55,147 bases of DNA from Halococcus salifodinae DSM 8989. GTDB taxonomy: Archaea > Halobacteriota > Halobacteria > Halobacteriales > Halococcaceae. The stretch lies in the NCBI RefSeq assembly GCF_000336935.1, contig NZ_AOME01000074.1, positions 22,053 to 77,199 on the forward strand, written 5' to 3'. The position numbers and the translations under genes are program-made. The notes below the pieces were generated by a model. That model made no database searches and was not told where the DNA came from. It saw only the letters and a program-made list of their open reading frames with translations. Shown here in pieces: positions 14,496 through 22,649 of the stretch. The number at the start of each line of letters is the position of its first letter. Positions within the stretch are counted from its first letter, which is position 1.

Positions 14496-16877
14496 ATGGA
14501 GTACGGTCTCGTCGTCCGGTGGCTCGCCGTCTTCCTCGTCCTCGGCATGGCGGGCACACCGCTGGCCGCGCTCTGTTTCCGCCGATTCCCCGACCGTGGG
14601 GCCGCCCTCGCGTTGCCGCTCTCGCTTGCGATCGTTGGCATCGTGGCGTACTGGGTTGGTCATCTCTCGCTCACCCTCGGCCTCGTCGCCGGACTCGCCG
14701 TCCTCGTGGGCCTGTCGGCGATCGCGCTCCGACGACTCGATCGCGACGAGATCTACAGCCGGCGAGCGCTCGCCCCGATAGCGGTGTTCGGGCTCGCCTT
14801 TCTGTTCATGATCGCAGCTCGGGCAGTCGATCCAGCAGTACACCCTGGCGGTGGCGAGAAGTTCCTTGATTTCGGTCTCCTCAAGTCGCTCTCGCGCACG
14901 ACACGCCTTCCACCGGAGGACGTCTGGTTCGCCGGCGAATCGGCCAGCTACTACTACGGCGGCCATCTCCTCACGACGCTGCTCTCGAAGCTCACGCTCA
15001 CCGAACCCCGATACGCGTACAACCTCGCGCTCGCGGGCTTCTACGCGATGGTCGTGACCGCGGCCTACGGGCTCGCGGGCGCGATCGCGGCCGAGCGCGA
15101 CCGATCACCCCGCACCGCGGGTGTGATCGCGGCCTTCCTCGTCGGGTTCGCGAGCAACCTCGAAACCGCTGGCCGGGCAGTGTTGTGGGCGCTACCCGAC
15201 GGTGCGACGGAATCGGTCGCCGGCTGGCTCGGCGTCGAAATTCGGGGTCTCGCCGCGTCACCGACGGCGTTCACCTACTGGGACGCGAGCCGCGTCATTC
15301 CCGGCACCGTCAACGAGTTCCCACTCTTCGCGTGGCTCAACGGCGATCTCCACGCTCACATGATGAGCACGCCGTTCCTCCTGCTCGCGGCGGGACTCTG
15401 GTTCGCGTACTACCGGACACCTGCCGACGCGGTGTGGCGACGGCGACTCTTCGTGTTTGGCGCTGTGCCGCCGCTCGCAGGTCTTCTCGCGGTCGTCAAC
15501 ACGTGGAGCTTTCCGACCGTCGCCGGGATCGGGTGGCTCGCGCTGACGTTCGCCGATGCCGATCCGGTGTCGCTGTTTCCCAAGCGGATCGCGGGTCGCT
15601 TGCGCTCGCCCACCGACACCGGCCTCAGCCGGGAACTTCGCAGGACGGTGAGCGCGCTCGCGGCCGCGGCGGTCGTCCTCGTGCTCGGGTTCGTGTGGTC
15701 GGTCCCGTTCTGGCTCGGTTCGGCGAGCGGCCGCGCGGTGGCGTTCCTTCCGGCCCGAAGCCCGCTCGGCCCGCTGCTGCTCGTCTACGGTGCGTTCCTC
15801 CTGGTGTTCGTGCCGTACCTCGCCGCACGCACCCGTTCGGAACTCCCACGACGAAGCCAGTTGGCAGCCCTCGCAGCGACGGGTGGCCTGATCGCGGTCG
15901 CGTTGCTCGCGGATGCGGCTGCTGTCGGCGTGTTCGGTCCGCTGCTGGTCGTCGGCTGGCTCGTTCTCGTCACCCGACGGAACGCCGGATCGAGCGGTGC
16001 TCGATCGACGGTCGTCGACAGCGGCCGACAGCACCCAGCCGAATCCGATGGCGGGGTCGCTACCGGCGACTCACTCGTTCCAACCGTCGGCTACGAGACG
16101 GTGCTGCTGGTCGCCGGAGCAGGGCTCGTCCTACTGGTCGAGTTCGTCTACATCCAGGAGAACGCGGGACCGGGACGGTTCAACACGGTGTTCAAAACGC
16201 ACGCGCAGGTCTGGGTGCTCTTCGCGACTGCCGCGGGCGCGATGGCCGCGTGGCTGGTCGACGCCCGTCCCGTAGGGACGATTGCCGACGCGATGGCGGG
16301 GCGATGGCGGGTCGCCGGTCGCGCGCTGCTCGCGCTGGTCGTCCTCTCGACGTCGATCTACGGCGGCCTCGCGCTCACCGATCAGTTCACCAGTGAGAGC
16401 CCGATGACGAGCGCCGACGACCCCACGCTTGACGCGCGTGCGTTCGTCCCGGCGACCCACCCCGACGAGGCGGCCGCCATCGCGTGGCTCGACAACCGGT
16501 CCGGCCAACCCCACATCGTTTCGGTCCCGGGGTGTGGCTGCAACGAGGAGCGGACTCTCCGGCCCTACCGCTGGGTGAACGCACCCTCCAGTCTGACGGG
16601 ACTGCCGACGGTCGTCGGCTGGGACCACGAAGTCGGCTATCGCGGGACCGACCCCTACCACGAGCGCGTCGCGGACGTCGCGGCCATCTACGAGGGCGCT
16701 CCCACGGTCCAGACCGAACTCCTCGCGGAGTACGACGTCCAGTACGTCTACATCGGGCCGAACGAGCGCGCGGCGTACGGATCGATCTCGGTCGCGGATC
16801 TCCAGGGCGTCAGCGTCGCTCGGGAGTTCGAGGACGTGACGATCTACCGCGTCGATCACGAAGAGCTACCGACCTGA
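14496..16877 (+). CDS. Large polytopic membrane protein, DUF2298-type
   Basis: This 793-aa protein has roughly 14-16 hydrophobic segments and extracytoplasmic loops. Recognisable segments are HPGGGEKFLDFGLLKSLSR, DVWFAGESASYYYGGHLL, PGTVNEFPLFAWLNGDLHAH and ENAGPGRFNTVFKTHAQVW, followed by a C-terminal soluble part (VPGCGCNEERTLRPYRWVN, VVGWDHEVGYRG). These fit the haloarchaeal DUF2298 family, which resembles GT-C glycosyltransferases; activity is unproven. ATG at 14496 (MEYGLVVRWL) looks more natural than ATG at 14472. It is divergent from the glycosyltransferase and GtrA pair, so a shared surface-glycan role is plausible. Confidence 0.8.
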   Translation: MEYGLVVRWLAVFLVLGMAGTPLAALCFRRFPDRGAALALPLSLAIVGIVAYWVGHLSLTLGLVAGLAVLVGLSAIALRRLDRDEIYSRRALAPIAVFGLAFLFMIAARAVDPAVHPGGGEKFLDFGLLKSLSRTTRLPPEDVWFAGESASYYYGGHLLTTLLSKLTLTEPRYAYNLALAGFYAMVVTAAYGLAGAIAAERDRSPRTAGVIAAFLVGFASNLETAGRAVLWALPDGATESVAGWLGVEIRGLAASPTAFTYWDASRVIPGTVNEFPLFAWLNGDLHAHMMSTPFLLLAAGLWFAYYRTPADAVWRRRLFVFGAVPPLAGLLAVVNTWSFPTVAGIGWLALTFADADPVSLFPKRIAGRLRSPTDTGLSRELRRTVSALAAAAVVLVLGFVWSVPFWLGSASGRAVAFLPARSPLGPLLLVYGAFLLVFVPYLAARTRSELPRRSQLAALAATGGLIAVALLADAAAVGVFGPLLVVGWLVLVTRRNAGSSGARSTVVDSGRQHPAESDGGVATGDSLVPTVGYETVLLVAGAGLVLLVEFVYIQENAGPGRFNTVFKTHAQVWVLFATAAGAMAAWLVDARPVGTIADAMAGRWRVAGRALLALVVLSTSIYGGLALTDQFTSESPMTSADDPTLDARAFVPATHPDEAAAIAWLDNRSGQPHIVSVPGCGCNEERTLRPYRWVNAPSSLTGLPTVVGWDHEVGYRGTDPYHERVADVAAIYEGAPTVQTELLAEYDVQYVYIGPNERAAYGSISVADLQGVSVAREFEDVTIYRVDHEELPT

Positions 16878-16981
16878 GTGGCATCGGATCGCGCTGCCAG
16901 CCGTCGAAATTCTACGGTGTACTGTCGAAGGGGTTCCAACGATGGCCGGAGCGCCGTGGGCGAGTTCCGAGACAAACGAGT

Positions 16982-17253
16982 GCCGCAGGCCACTCCCTCC
17001 CAGCCGATTCCTTCGCTCGCTACGCTCCCTCAGTCATCCACCGTCAGAGCGAAGTCGTTCGAGAGAGCGAAGCTCTCTCGGGATCTCGAAGTGTCGAAAG
17101 CACTTCGACGACTCGTCGGAAGACCGACGGTCTTCCGAAATGACGAGACGCCGAAGGCGTCTCGAACCACGCTCACTTCGTTCACGCCTCACACCGCTCG
17201 CGCAGACCTCGCGCGAGTCACGCGTCTCCCGACGCGTTCCCGCGCGCCACCGC
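16982..17253 (+). repeat. Dispersed intergenic module, type B, copy 2
   Basis: A 272-base copy filling most of the 404-base gap between two convergent genes. The left block is GCCGCAGGCCACTCCCTCCC then AGCCGATTCC, followed by CAGTCATCCACCGTCAGAGC, which is identical in copy 4. The right block, CACCGCTCGCGCAGACCTCG then CGCGAGTC and CCCGCGCGCCACCGC, is also shared with copy 4. The interior differs: copy 2 carries four tandem hairpins (17060-17164) that copy 4 lacks. Bases 16878-16981 hold nothing recognisable. Confidence 0.65.
17060..17164. repeat. Tandem array of four 9-3-9 hairpins
   Basis: Four successive 21-base inverted repeats: CGAGAGAGC-GAA- (17060-17080), CGAAGTGTC-GAA- (17087-17107, two innermost non-Watson-Crick pairs), CGGAAGACC-GAC- (17117-17137) and CGAGACGCC-GAA- (17144-17164). 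Starts are spaced 27, 30 and 27 bases apart. Each pair of arms is self-complementary but unrelated to the others, so sequence is variable while geometry is constant. Confidence 0.85.
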
Positions 17254-17281
17254 TCCCTGAATGAACGGTGACGAGCGCGAT

Positions 17282-18049
17282 CTACCCGAATCCAGGTGGA
17301 CCGTCATCGTCGTCCACGCTGCCGGTGTCGATGTCCGGTCCCACGTCCTTTCGCTGGCGCTCCAGTTCCTTGATCTGCCGGAGGTAGTAGAGTGCGCCGC
17401 CGGCCGCGACGAGCACCAGTACGGCCGCCCCAGCGATGAAGAGATAGAGATCGCGCTGGAGGTAGTACCGCACCACGACCGAGCTGCTATCGACGTTCTC
17501 CCACGTGAGTCGAACCCGATCATCGGCGGTGCGATCGGCGGTGTAGCCGCCGGGCGAGACGCGGGCGAGCGGCTCGTAATCGACCCGCATCCCCTTCGGG
17601 ATCGTGACCTCGTACGTTCCCTCGACGAACGTCCGAGTCCCCAAGCGCTTGCCCTGGGCCGACGCGGTGAACGCGACTTTCCCGTTCTTCGCGGGGAGGT
17701 TGATGACCGCTCGCTCGCGCTCGCTCGTGACGTTCAGCCCCGACGATTCGGACGGGGTGACGACGGTCCCGTTCGGATACTGGAACTGGAGCGCGGAGAC
17801 CGGCAGTGGTTGGTTCTGCCCGAGCTCGTTGCGCTGGAAGACCGGGAACGTCGACTCGTTCGAGACGTTATAGACGGCTGTGTAGCGTCCACCGGTGACG
17901 TTGATCGTGGCGTTCGTCCCGTTGGTTTCCCAGTCGTAGCTCGCGTTGGCGGCCGCGTCCCCGCCACCCGAACCGAAGACCGACGAACAGCCCGCCAGCG
18001 CGACGAACGCGACCACTAGCCCGAACGCGAGCAGCCGCCGGCGCGTCAT
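17282..18049 (-). CDS. Membrane-anchored lipoprotein, haloarchaeal (DUF5803-like)
   Basis: This 255-aa protein has an N-terminal signal peptide with lipobox (VALAGC, Cys at about 21), then an extracytoplasmic beta-rich domain with several N-glycosylation sites (NASY, NGTNATINVT, NVSNES). A transmembrane helix follows near residues 205-225 (LFIAGAAVLVLVAAGGALYY), then a short charged cytoplasmic tail. Its ATG overlaps the stop of the DUF2110 gene by four bases. The family name is from memory; function is unknown. Cotranscription with tfe suggests a housekeeping role. Confidence 0.8.
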   Translation of the reverse strand: MTRRRLLAFGLVVAFVALAGCSSVFGSGGGDAAANASYDWETNGTNATINVTGGRYTAVYNVSNESTFPVFQRNELGQNQPLPVSALQFQYPNGTVVTPSESSGLNVTSERERAVINLPAKNGKVAFTASAQGKRLGTRTFVEGTYEVTIPKGMRVDYEPLARVSPGGYTADRTADDRVRLTWENVDSSSVVVRYYLQRDLYLFIAGAAVLVLVAAGGALYYLRQIKELERQRKDVGPDIDTGSVDDDDGPPGFG

Positions 18050-18711
18050 GGCACGACACAGAGGAGCTCGGCGGGCAGATACCCACCGATGCTCGCGAGC
18101 AGCCCCGGCGGATCGGTGTTCTCGCGACAGATCACGCTCTGTTCGAGGAGCCCGATCCGCTCGACGGTTACGATGTCGTTCGCGTGGCCCGCGCGGTTGA
18201 CGGTCGCGCGCGCCTCTCCACGGGTCGCGCTGTTGACGTTCACCCGACCGGCCCCGCGCGTCCAGTCGTACAGCCGATCGCGCTCGTCGTCGGCCAGCCG
18301 CGATGGCTCGCCGTAGACGAACTGAAGCGGGAGATGCTGGACGAGGCCGTACCGCGTTCTGATCTGCTCGGGACTCCCCTGACCCAGCCCGATCTCGTCG
18401 GCCGGCACGTGGATGTCCTCACCGGCATCAAGCACGAATCCCGACTCGTCCCACGATTCGAGGGTCCCAGTGTAGGTTTCGCCGGGCTCGAACTCGGGCG
18501 TGATCGCCCCCCACTCCTCGCGGAGGACGTTCCGTGCGGCAACCTTGTCCTCGCCCTCGACGGTCACCGACGGGAAGTCGTCGTGGCGGACGCCGACCTC
18601 GTACGCGACGTCGAGTTCGCCGATCGCGTTGTCGACGAGCGAGCCCAGTCCGGTGAGCGCACGCTCGCGGGCGTCACCTCCGACGTAACATTTCGTGGCA
18701 AGAACGACCAT
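18046..18711 (-). CDS. DUF2110 family protein
   Basis: This 221-aa acidic protein is conserved beside tfe in haloarchaea and probably other euryarchaea. It starts MVVLATKCYVGGDARERAL. A central YTGTLESWDESGFVLDAGED resembles a small S1/OB-like beta segment, and the rest has no catalytic motif that I can name. ATG at 18711 overlaps the TAA stop of tfe by one base (TAATG) and its own stop overlaps the lipoprotein start, so three genes form one unit. A role linked to transcription or translation is inference from context only. Confidence 0.82.
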   Translation of the reverse strand: MVVLATKCYVGGDARERALTGLGSLVDNAIGELDVAYEVGVRHDDFPSVTVEGEDKVAARNVLREEWGAITPEFEPGETYTGTLESWDESGFVLDAGEDIHVPADEIGLGQGSPEQIRTRYGLVQHLPLQFVYGEPSRLADDERDRLYDWTRGAGRVNVNSATRGEARATVNRAGHANDIVTVERIGLLEQSVICRENTDPPGLLASIGGYLPAELLCVVP

Positions 18712-19229
18712 TAGGCAGGGATGGTGAGTGTGTCGCGGAGATCGTCGATGCGTTCGTCCATCGCGTCGATCAGCCGATCGTTCTCCATCGATTCGAGTTC
18801 GGAGCCACACTGGGGACACTCGAACCCGAACTCCATCGCCTCGCCGAACTCGAACCGGAGCGAGTCGACCTCACACAGGTAGAACTCGTTGTCGCGTTCG
18901 TACTCCCGACGCACCTCTAGGGCTTCGAGCAGCCGCCCCATCTCGTCCTGGAGATTACCGGGGATCGACTCGTACTCGAACGTCCAGAGGTACGTGAGCC
19001 AGCCCGAGTCCTCGTCACGGAGCCGACGATAGCTCGCGAGATCGTTCTCGTAGAGAATAAAGAGCGCTCGCCGGACGTCGTTGAGTTCGAGTCCGAGGTC
19101 CTCGGCGAGCTCTTCGTCGGTCACTTCGCCGTCGGGCGGCGCAGCGGCGACGGGCATCCCGCGCGGGCCGACGAGCTCGTGGAGGTACGTCTGTACCACC
19201 GGATCCTCGAGGAGTTCCTCGAACGCCAT
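18711..19229 (-). CDS. tfe: Transcription factor E (TFE alpha)
   Basis: This 172-aa archaeal TFE helps TBP/TFB-directed initiation and promoter opening. Residues 1-90 form the winged helix (FEELLEDPVVQTYLHELVG, VTDEELAEDLGLELNDVRRALFILYENDLA), a short coiled region follows, and then the zinc ribbon. In the ribbon the first knuckle reads YLCEVDSLRF, with Asp where the second Cys of CxxC is expected; the second knuckle CPQCG is intact. ATG at 19229 gives the family start MAFEELLEDP. It heads the operon with the DUF2110 and lipoprotein genes. Confidence 0.93.
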   Translation of the reverse strand: MAFEELLEDPVVQTYLHELVGPRGMPVAAAPPDGEVTDEELAEDLGLELNDVRRALFILYENDLASYRRLRDEDSGWLTYLWTFEYESIPGNLQDEMGRLLEALEVRREYERDNEFYLCEVDSLRFEFGEAMEFGFECPQCGSELESMENDRLIDAMDERIDDLRDTLTIPA

Positions 19230-19770
19230 TACCCGTCTTCGGGCATGCCGGCGTGTAAACCCATCGTTCGTCGGGTGCGGCTGCGCTGTCCCCAACCGGC
19301 GACACGATCGGCGGCGACGAGCGCGGAACCAGCGCAGACGGAATCGGTGCGGGCAGGACCGGCACGGACAGAACCGGTGCGGACGGGGCCAGAGCGGGCG
19401 TTCGTGATACACGTCCAGATCGTCCGGTGTTCTCGACTGACGACAACCGTGTATCGGTGCTGGCGCTGTGTGGGGACATGGTGGAACTGACCGTCGCCGA
19501 CGCCAACGACAGCGTCATTCGGCAGTGTACCGAGTTCGAACTCCGTGAGCACGGCCTCATCACGAAAACCGAGAACGGGGACGAAACCGGCTTTTCCCGT
19601 TGGGGAGTTTCGCCTACGTCGGGCAAACCCAACGGCGGGGCGACCAGCAAGCGATTGTCAAACAGCGAGGCGACCGACAGTCGACTCCCCAGCAGTCCAC
19701 TCGACCGCAAACCAGCCAGCAGCACCGCCAGCAGTAGTTCGATTCTGAAGGCTAAGGAGCGTTCGACCGC
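19230..19770. other. Gene-free stretch between tfe and the DJ-1 gene
   Basis: No convincing gene lies in these 541 bases. Frames on both strands are open but biased and lack recognisable domains; the plus frame from 19478 would run into the antisense DJ-1 gene. The only clear structure is the 15-base tandem repeat at 19325-19399. The promoter of tfe should lie just right of 19229, but I see no strong TATA box there. Confidence 0.4.
19325..19399. repeat. Five imperfect 15-base tandem repeats
   Basis: Units run GGAACCAGCGCAGAC, GGAATCGGTGCGGGC, AGGACCGGCACGGAC, AGAACCGGTGCGGAC and GGGGCCAGAGCGGGC, giving a consensus close to RGAACCGGYGCGGAC. The period is a multiple of three, so it could be a relic of a coding repeat, but no frame around it looks like a gene. 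Confidence 0.6.
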
Positions 19771-20463
19771 TCAGGCAGATCCGTCGATAGCCAGTTCGTC
19801 GAGGAGCGTCTCGGCGGCCGCGGCCGACGAGCCGGGACCGCGGGCGGTGACGAGATCGCCGTCGACGGTGACGCTCGTGTCGGCGTCGAGTTCGGCGTCC
19901 CAGTTTGCGCCCGCCGCGCGGACTTCGTCCTCGACCCAGTAGGGGAGCTTCCGCCCGTCGGGCATTCTGTCGTGCTCGTCGACGATACCCTCCTCCCATT
20001 CGTTCGGGAAGCCGGTGACGTTTCGACCGTCGACGATCCGCTCGCCACCCTCGTCCCACGTGAACGCGAGGATGCCGATGGCGTGACAGACCACGAGCGC
20101 CGTGCCATCGTCGCCGGCGACCGTCTCGGCTAGCAGCGTGCGGGCGTGGCGGTCCTGGTTGATATCCCACTCGGTGCCGTGACCGCCGGGGAACACCACC
20201 GTATCGTAGTCGTCGGCGTCGGCGGTGGCGACCGGGATCGGATCGTTGAGTCGATCGTCGTTCTCGTGGACGTCCATGACGTGTTCGGCGGTCTCCTCGC
20301 CGACCTCGTCGGGGTCGACCGATCGCTCGTCGATTTCCGGTGGAGCGCCGCTCGGCGTGGCCACGGTGACGTCGACGCCTGCATCCGAGAGGCTGGTGAG
20401 CGGCTCGATACATTCCTCGCCCCAGTAGCCCTCCTCGCTGACGACGAACAGTGCAGTTGCCAT
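19771..20463 (-). CDS. DJ-1/PfpI (class I glutamine amidotransferase-like) family protein
   Basis: This 230-aa protein has the flavodoxin-like DJ-1/PfpI fold. Early acidic motif VSEEGYWGEEC, glycine turn VVFPGGHGTEWD, and nucleophile elbow LVVCHAIG with the catalytic Cys followed by His; FTWDEGGERIVDGRNVTGF follows. Length and layout resemble the Hsp31-like branch (deglycase, glyoxalase or protease-like stress proteins). ATG at 20463 (MATALFVVSEEGYW) matches family N-termini; the upstream extension to 20523 is not supported. It is divergent from the ABC transporter operon, with 161 bases between them. Confidence 0.85.
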   Translation of the reverse strand: MATALFVVSEEGYWGEECIEPLTSLSDAGVDVTVATPSGAPPEIDERSVDPDEVGEETAEHVMDVHENDDRLNDPIPVATADADDYDTVVFPGGHGTEWDINQDRHARTLLAETVAGDDGTALVVCHAIGILAFTWDEGGERIVDGRNVTGFPNEWEEGIVDEHDRMPDGRKLPYWVEDEVRAAGANWDAELDADTSVTVDGDLVTARGPGSSAAAAETLLDELAIDGSA

Positions 20464-20592
20464 CAGCCTAGATACGGCCACGTAATCAAAAAGACTCCCG
20501 GATACCGGAAAAACGCCAGCCATTCGTGTGACTCATTGGTCACCGAGAGAATATTCCCACGACAAATAACCCCATCATCCGCATCCACAAGA

Positions 20593-20601
20593 ACAATAAG
20601 G
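20593..20601 (+). promoter_or_regulatory. TATA-like box of the ABC transporter operon
   Basis: ACAATAAGG is centred about 28 bases upstream of the ATG at 20625. A second AT-rich word, TGTTAAAGG, lies closer to the start and is less well placed. Confidence 0.45.
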
Positions 20602-20624
20602 GTCAATATCTGTTAAAGGTACGT

Positions 20625-22583
20625 ATGTCACAGGGCCCCGCACGACGTGGTGACGAGAAACACAAACGAATCGATCGACGCAGTTGGCTCAAGGCGATCG
20701 GTGTCGCTGGTGCTGCCGGACTGGCCGGCTGTAGTGGCGGTAGTAACGGTAGCGGCGGTGGCAACGGCACCGACCAATCCGGTGGTGGCAACGGATCGAA
20801 CGGCAGTCAGCCCTCCAACGCGACGAACGGCTCGGCGCTCGGCGGCGGGAACGAGTCCGGCAACCAGAGCGGCGGAACCTCCAGCGGTGGTGTCCCCGAG
20901 GTTGGCGGGACGTACAGCACGGTCGTGTCCTCCTCGCCGGAGACGCTGAACCCACTGTACAACACGGAAGACGGTGCTGGCGACCTGATCGGCTACGCGC
21001 TCGATTATCCGTACGGCTTCAAACCGGGCACGGAGTACTTCCAACAGCTGTACGACATGACGACGGACAAGGGGAACGTGTGGGTCGCGAAACTCCGTGA
21101 GAACCTCGAGTTCGGTGGCGACTACGGCGAGGTCACCGCGGAGGACTTCGTCTATCAGGTCACTCAGCTCCACCAGAGCGAGTGGGCCGCGACCGCGGAC
21201 GCCTCGTCGTGGCCGAGCGAGGTCAACGTCGAGGCGACGGGCGACTACGAGTTCCAGATCGAACTCCCGAACCCGAACGCGCTGTATCCCGAGACGTACG
21301 ACCCGCTGCTGTACCCCATCCCGAAGGAGTTGATGCAGCCCTACGTCGAGGAGCAGAACGCCGACGGACTCCGGAAAGAGCAGGAGCTTCTCGGGCTAGG
21401 GTTCGCCGGGAACATGGGGGCGTACACCCTTGACAGCCGGAACCGTTCGAGCAGCCTCACCTTCAAACGAAACGAGAACTACTATCTCCGGGATGCCGAA
21501 GGCGTGCCCGAGCAGTTCAGCAAGGCACCGTACTTCGACACGCTCGAAGTTCAGATCGTCCAAGAAGAGCAGTCCCGACTCGCCGCGCTCGAAGCCGGTG
21601 AGACCGACTCGGCGGCAGTGCCGCCGAACCGGGTCTCGAAGTTCCGCAACCTCGAACGGACCGACGTCTACGTCATCCCGCAGCCGTACAACGAGGTCTG
21701 CGTGTACAACATGCGCGACAACGGCTGGAACGCGGGGCCGGGCAACCTCTTCCGGAAGAAGAAGTTCCGGCAGGGTCTCGGCTGTGCCGTCAACAAACAG
21801 CGCCTCGTCAAGGGCGTTTTCCGTGGGTTCGCCGATGTCGAGTACACGTGGCAGCCCCAGTGGTCGAAGTGGTACCCCGACGACACGAGCAACATCATGG
21901 AGTTCGGGACGGGCGATCTGTACGGCCCGGAGGCAACCCAGAGTCGCATCAAGGAAGCCATCTCGGACACGGACTACGGCTACAGCGGCGGAATGTTGAA
22001 GAACCCGAGCGGCGAGACGGTGAACCTCACCCTCTATCACAGCGCCGGCCAGCCCACCGAGCGGTCGATGGCCGACTTCATCGCCCAGGAGTTCAAGCAG
22101 AACGCCGGCATCAACGTCAGCGTTTCGGCGATCCAGGGTGCCCAGTTCTCGCGGGAGTACTGGCAACAGCAGATCCCGGACAACCCCGACCAGTACGAGT
22201 GGAGTGCGGGGGCGAACAACGCGGGGCCGCGCGAAGTCACGAGCGCCAACCCGTGGGACATGTCGGTGGTCTTCGGTCTCAACACCTATCCGCTCAACCC
22301 CACCACCGCGAACGTGTTCTTCCAGAAGGACTCGGCGTACAACCCGTACGGCTACTACCCCTCTTGGAACGCCAGCGAACTGTTCGAACAGGCCAGCAGC
22401 GCGACGAGCGAGGAGGAACTCCAGCCTATCTTCAACGAGATCTTCGCGAAGATCTCCGAGGACCAGCCGATGGGGATGCTCGCGTTCCCCGCGGCCACGA
22501 CCGGCTACGCGACGGGAATCGACGGCCCACAGGAGAACTTCTTCAGCGGCTGGGACTTCTCGACGTGGCACCGCAACGGCTGA
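20625..22583 (+). CDS. ABC transporter substrate-binding lipoprotein, family 5 (DppA/OppA-like)
   Basis: This 652-aa protein is an exported solute-binding lipoprotein. The N-terminus has a twin-arginine signal (IDRRSWLKAIGVAGAAGLAGC) with lipobox Cys. Next is a linker of about 50 residues rich in Gly, Ser and Asn, typical of halophile surface anchoring. The SBP family 5 body includes SSPETLNPLYNTED, TAEDFVYQV and AVNKQRLVKGVFRG. It should capture peptides or another large solute outside the cell for the permeases encoded next. First gene of a five-gene operon. Confidence 0.9.
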   Translation: MSQGPARRGDEKHKRIDRRSWLKAIGVAGAAGLAGCSGGSNGSGGGNGTDQSGGGNGSNGSQPSNATNGSALGGGNESGNQSGGTSSGGVPEVGGTYSTVVSSSPETLNPLYNTEDGAGDLIGYALDYPYGFKPGTEYFQQLYDMTTDKGNVWVAKLRENLEFGGDYGEVTAEDFVYQVTQLHQSEWAATADASSWPSEVNVEATGDYEFQIELPNPNALYPETYDPLLYPIPKELMQPYVEEQNADGLRKEQELLGLGFAGNMGAYTLDSRNRSSSLTFKRNENYYLRDAEGVPEQFSKAPYFDTLEVQIVQEEQSRLAALEAGETDSAAVPPNRVSKFRNLERTDVYVIPQPYNEVCVYNMRDNGWNAGPGNLFRKKKFRQGLGCAVNKQRLVKGVFRGFADVEYTWQPQWSKWYPDDTSNIMEFGTGDLYGPEATQSRIKEAISDTDYGYSGGMLKNPSGETVNLTLYHSAGQPTERSMADFIAQEFKQNAGINVSVSAIQGAQFSREYWQQQIPDNPDQYEWSAGANNAGPREVTSANPWDMSVVFGLNTYPLNPTTANVFFQKDSAYNPYGYYPSWNASELFEQASSATSEEELQPIFNEIFAKISEDQPMGMLAFPAATTGYATGIDGPQENFFSGWDFSTWHRNG

Positions 22584-22649
22584 CGTAGCGACCCCGATCG
22601 CAGACTCCCACTCGACGATCTTTCAATCAATGTACGAGACACCCTCACT

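Noticed and set aside
17060-17164. CRISPR array
   Set aside because: Spacing is fairly regular but there is no constant repeat: each 21-base unit has its own arms, and no cas genes are in the window.
19478-19942. Possible plus-strand gene between tfe and the DJ-1 gene
   Set aside because: After about 45 protein-like residues it becomes low-complexity and runs antisense through the DJ-1 coding region; no family recognised.
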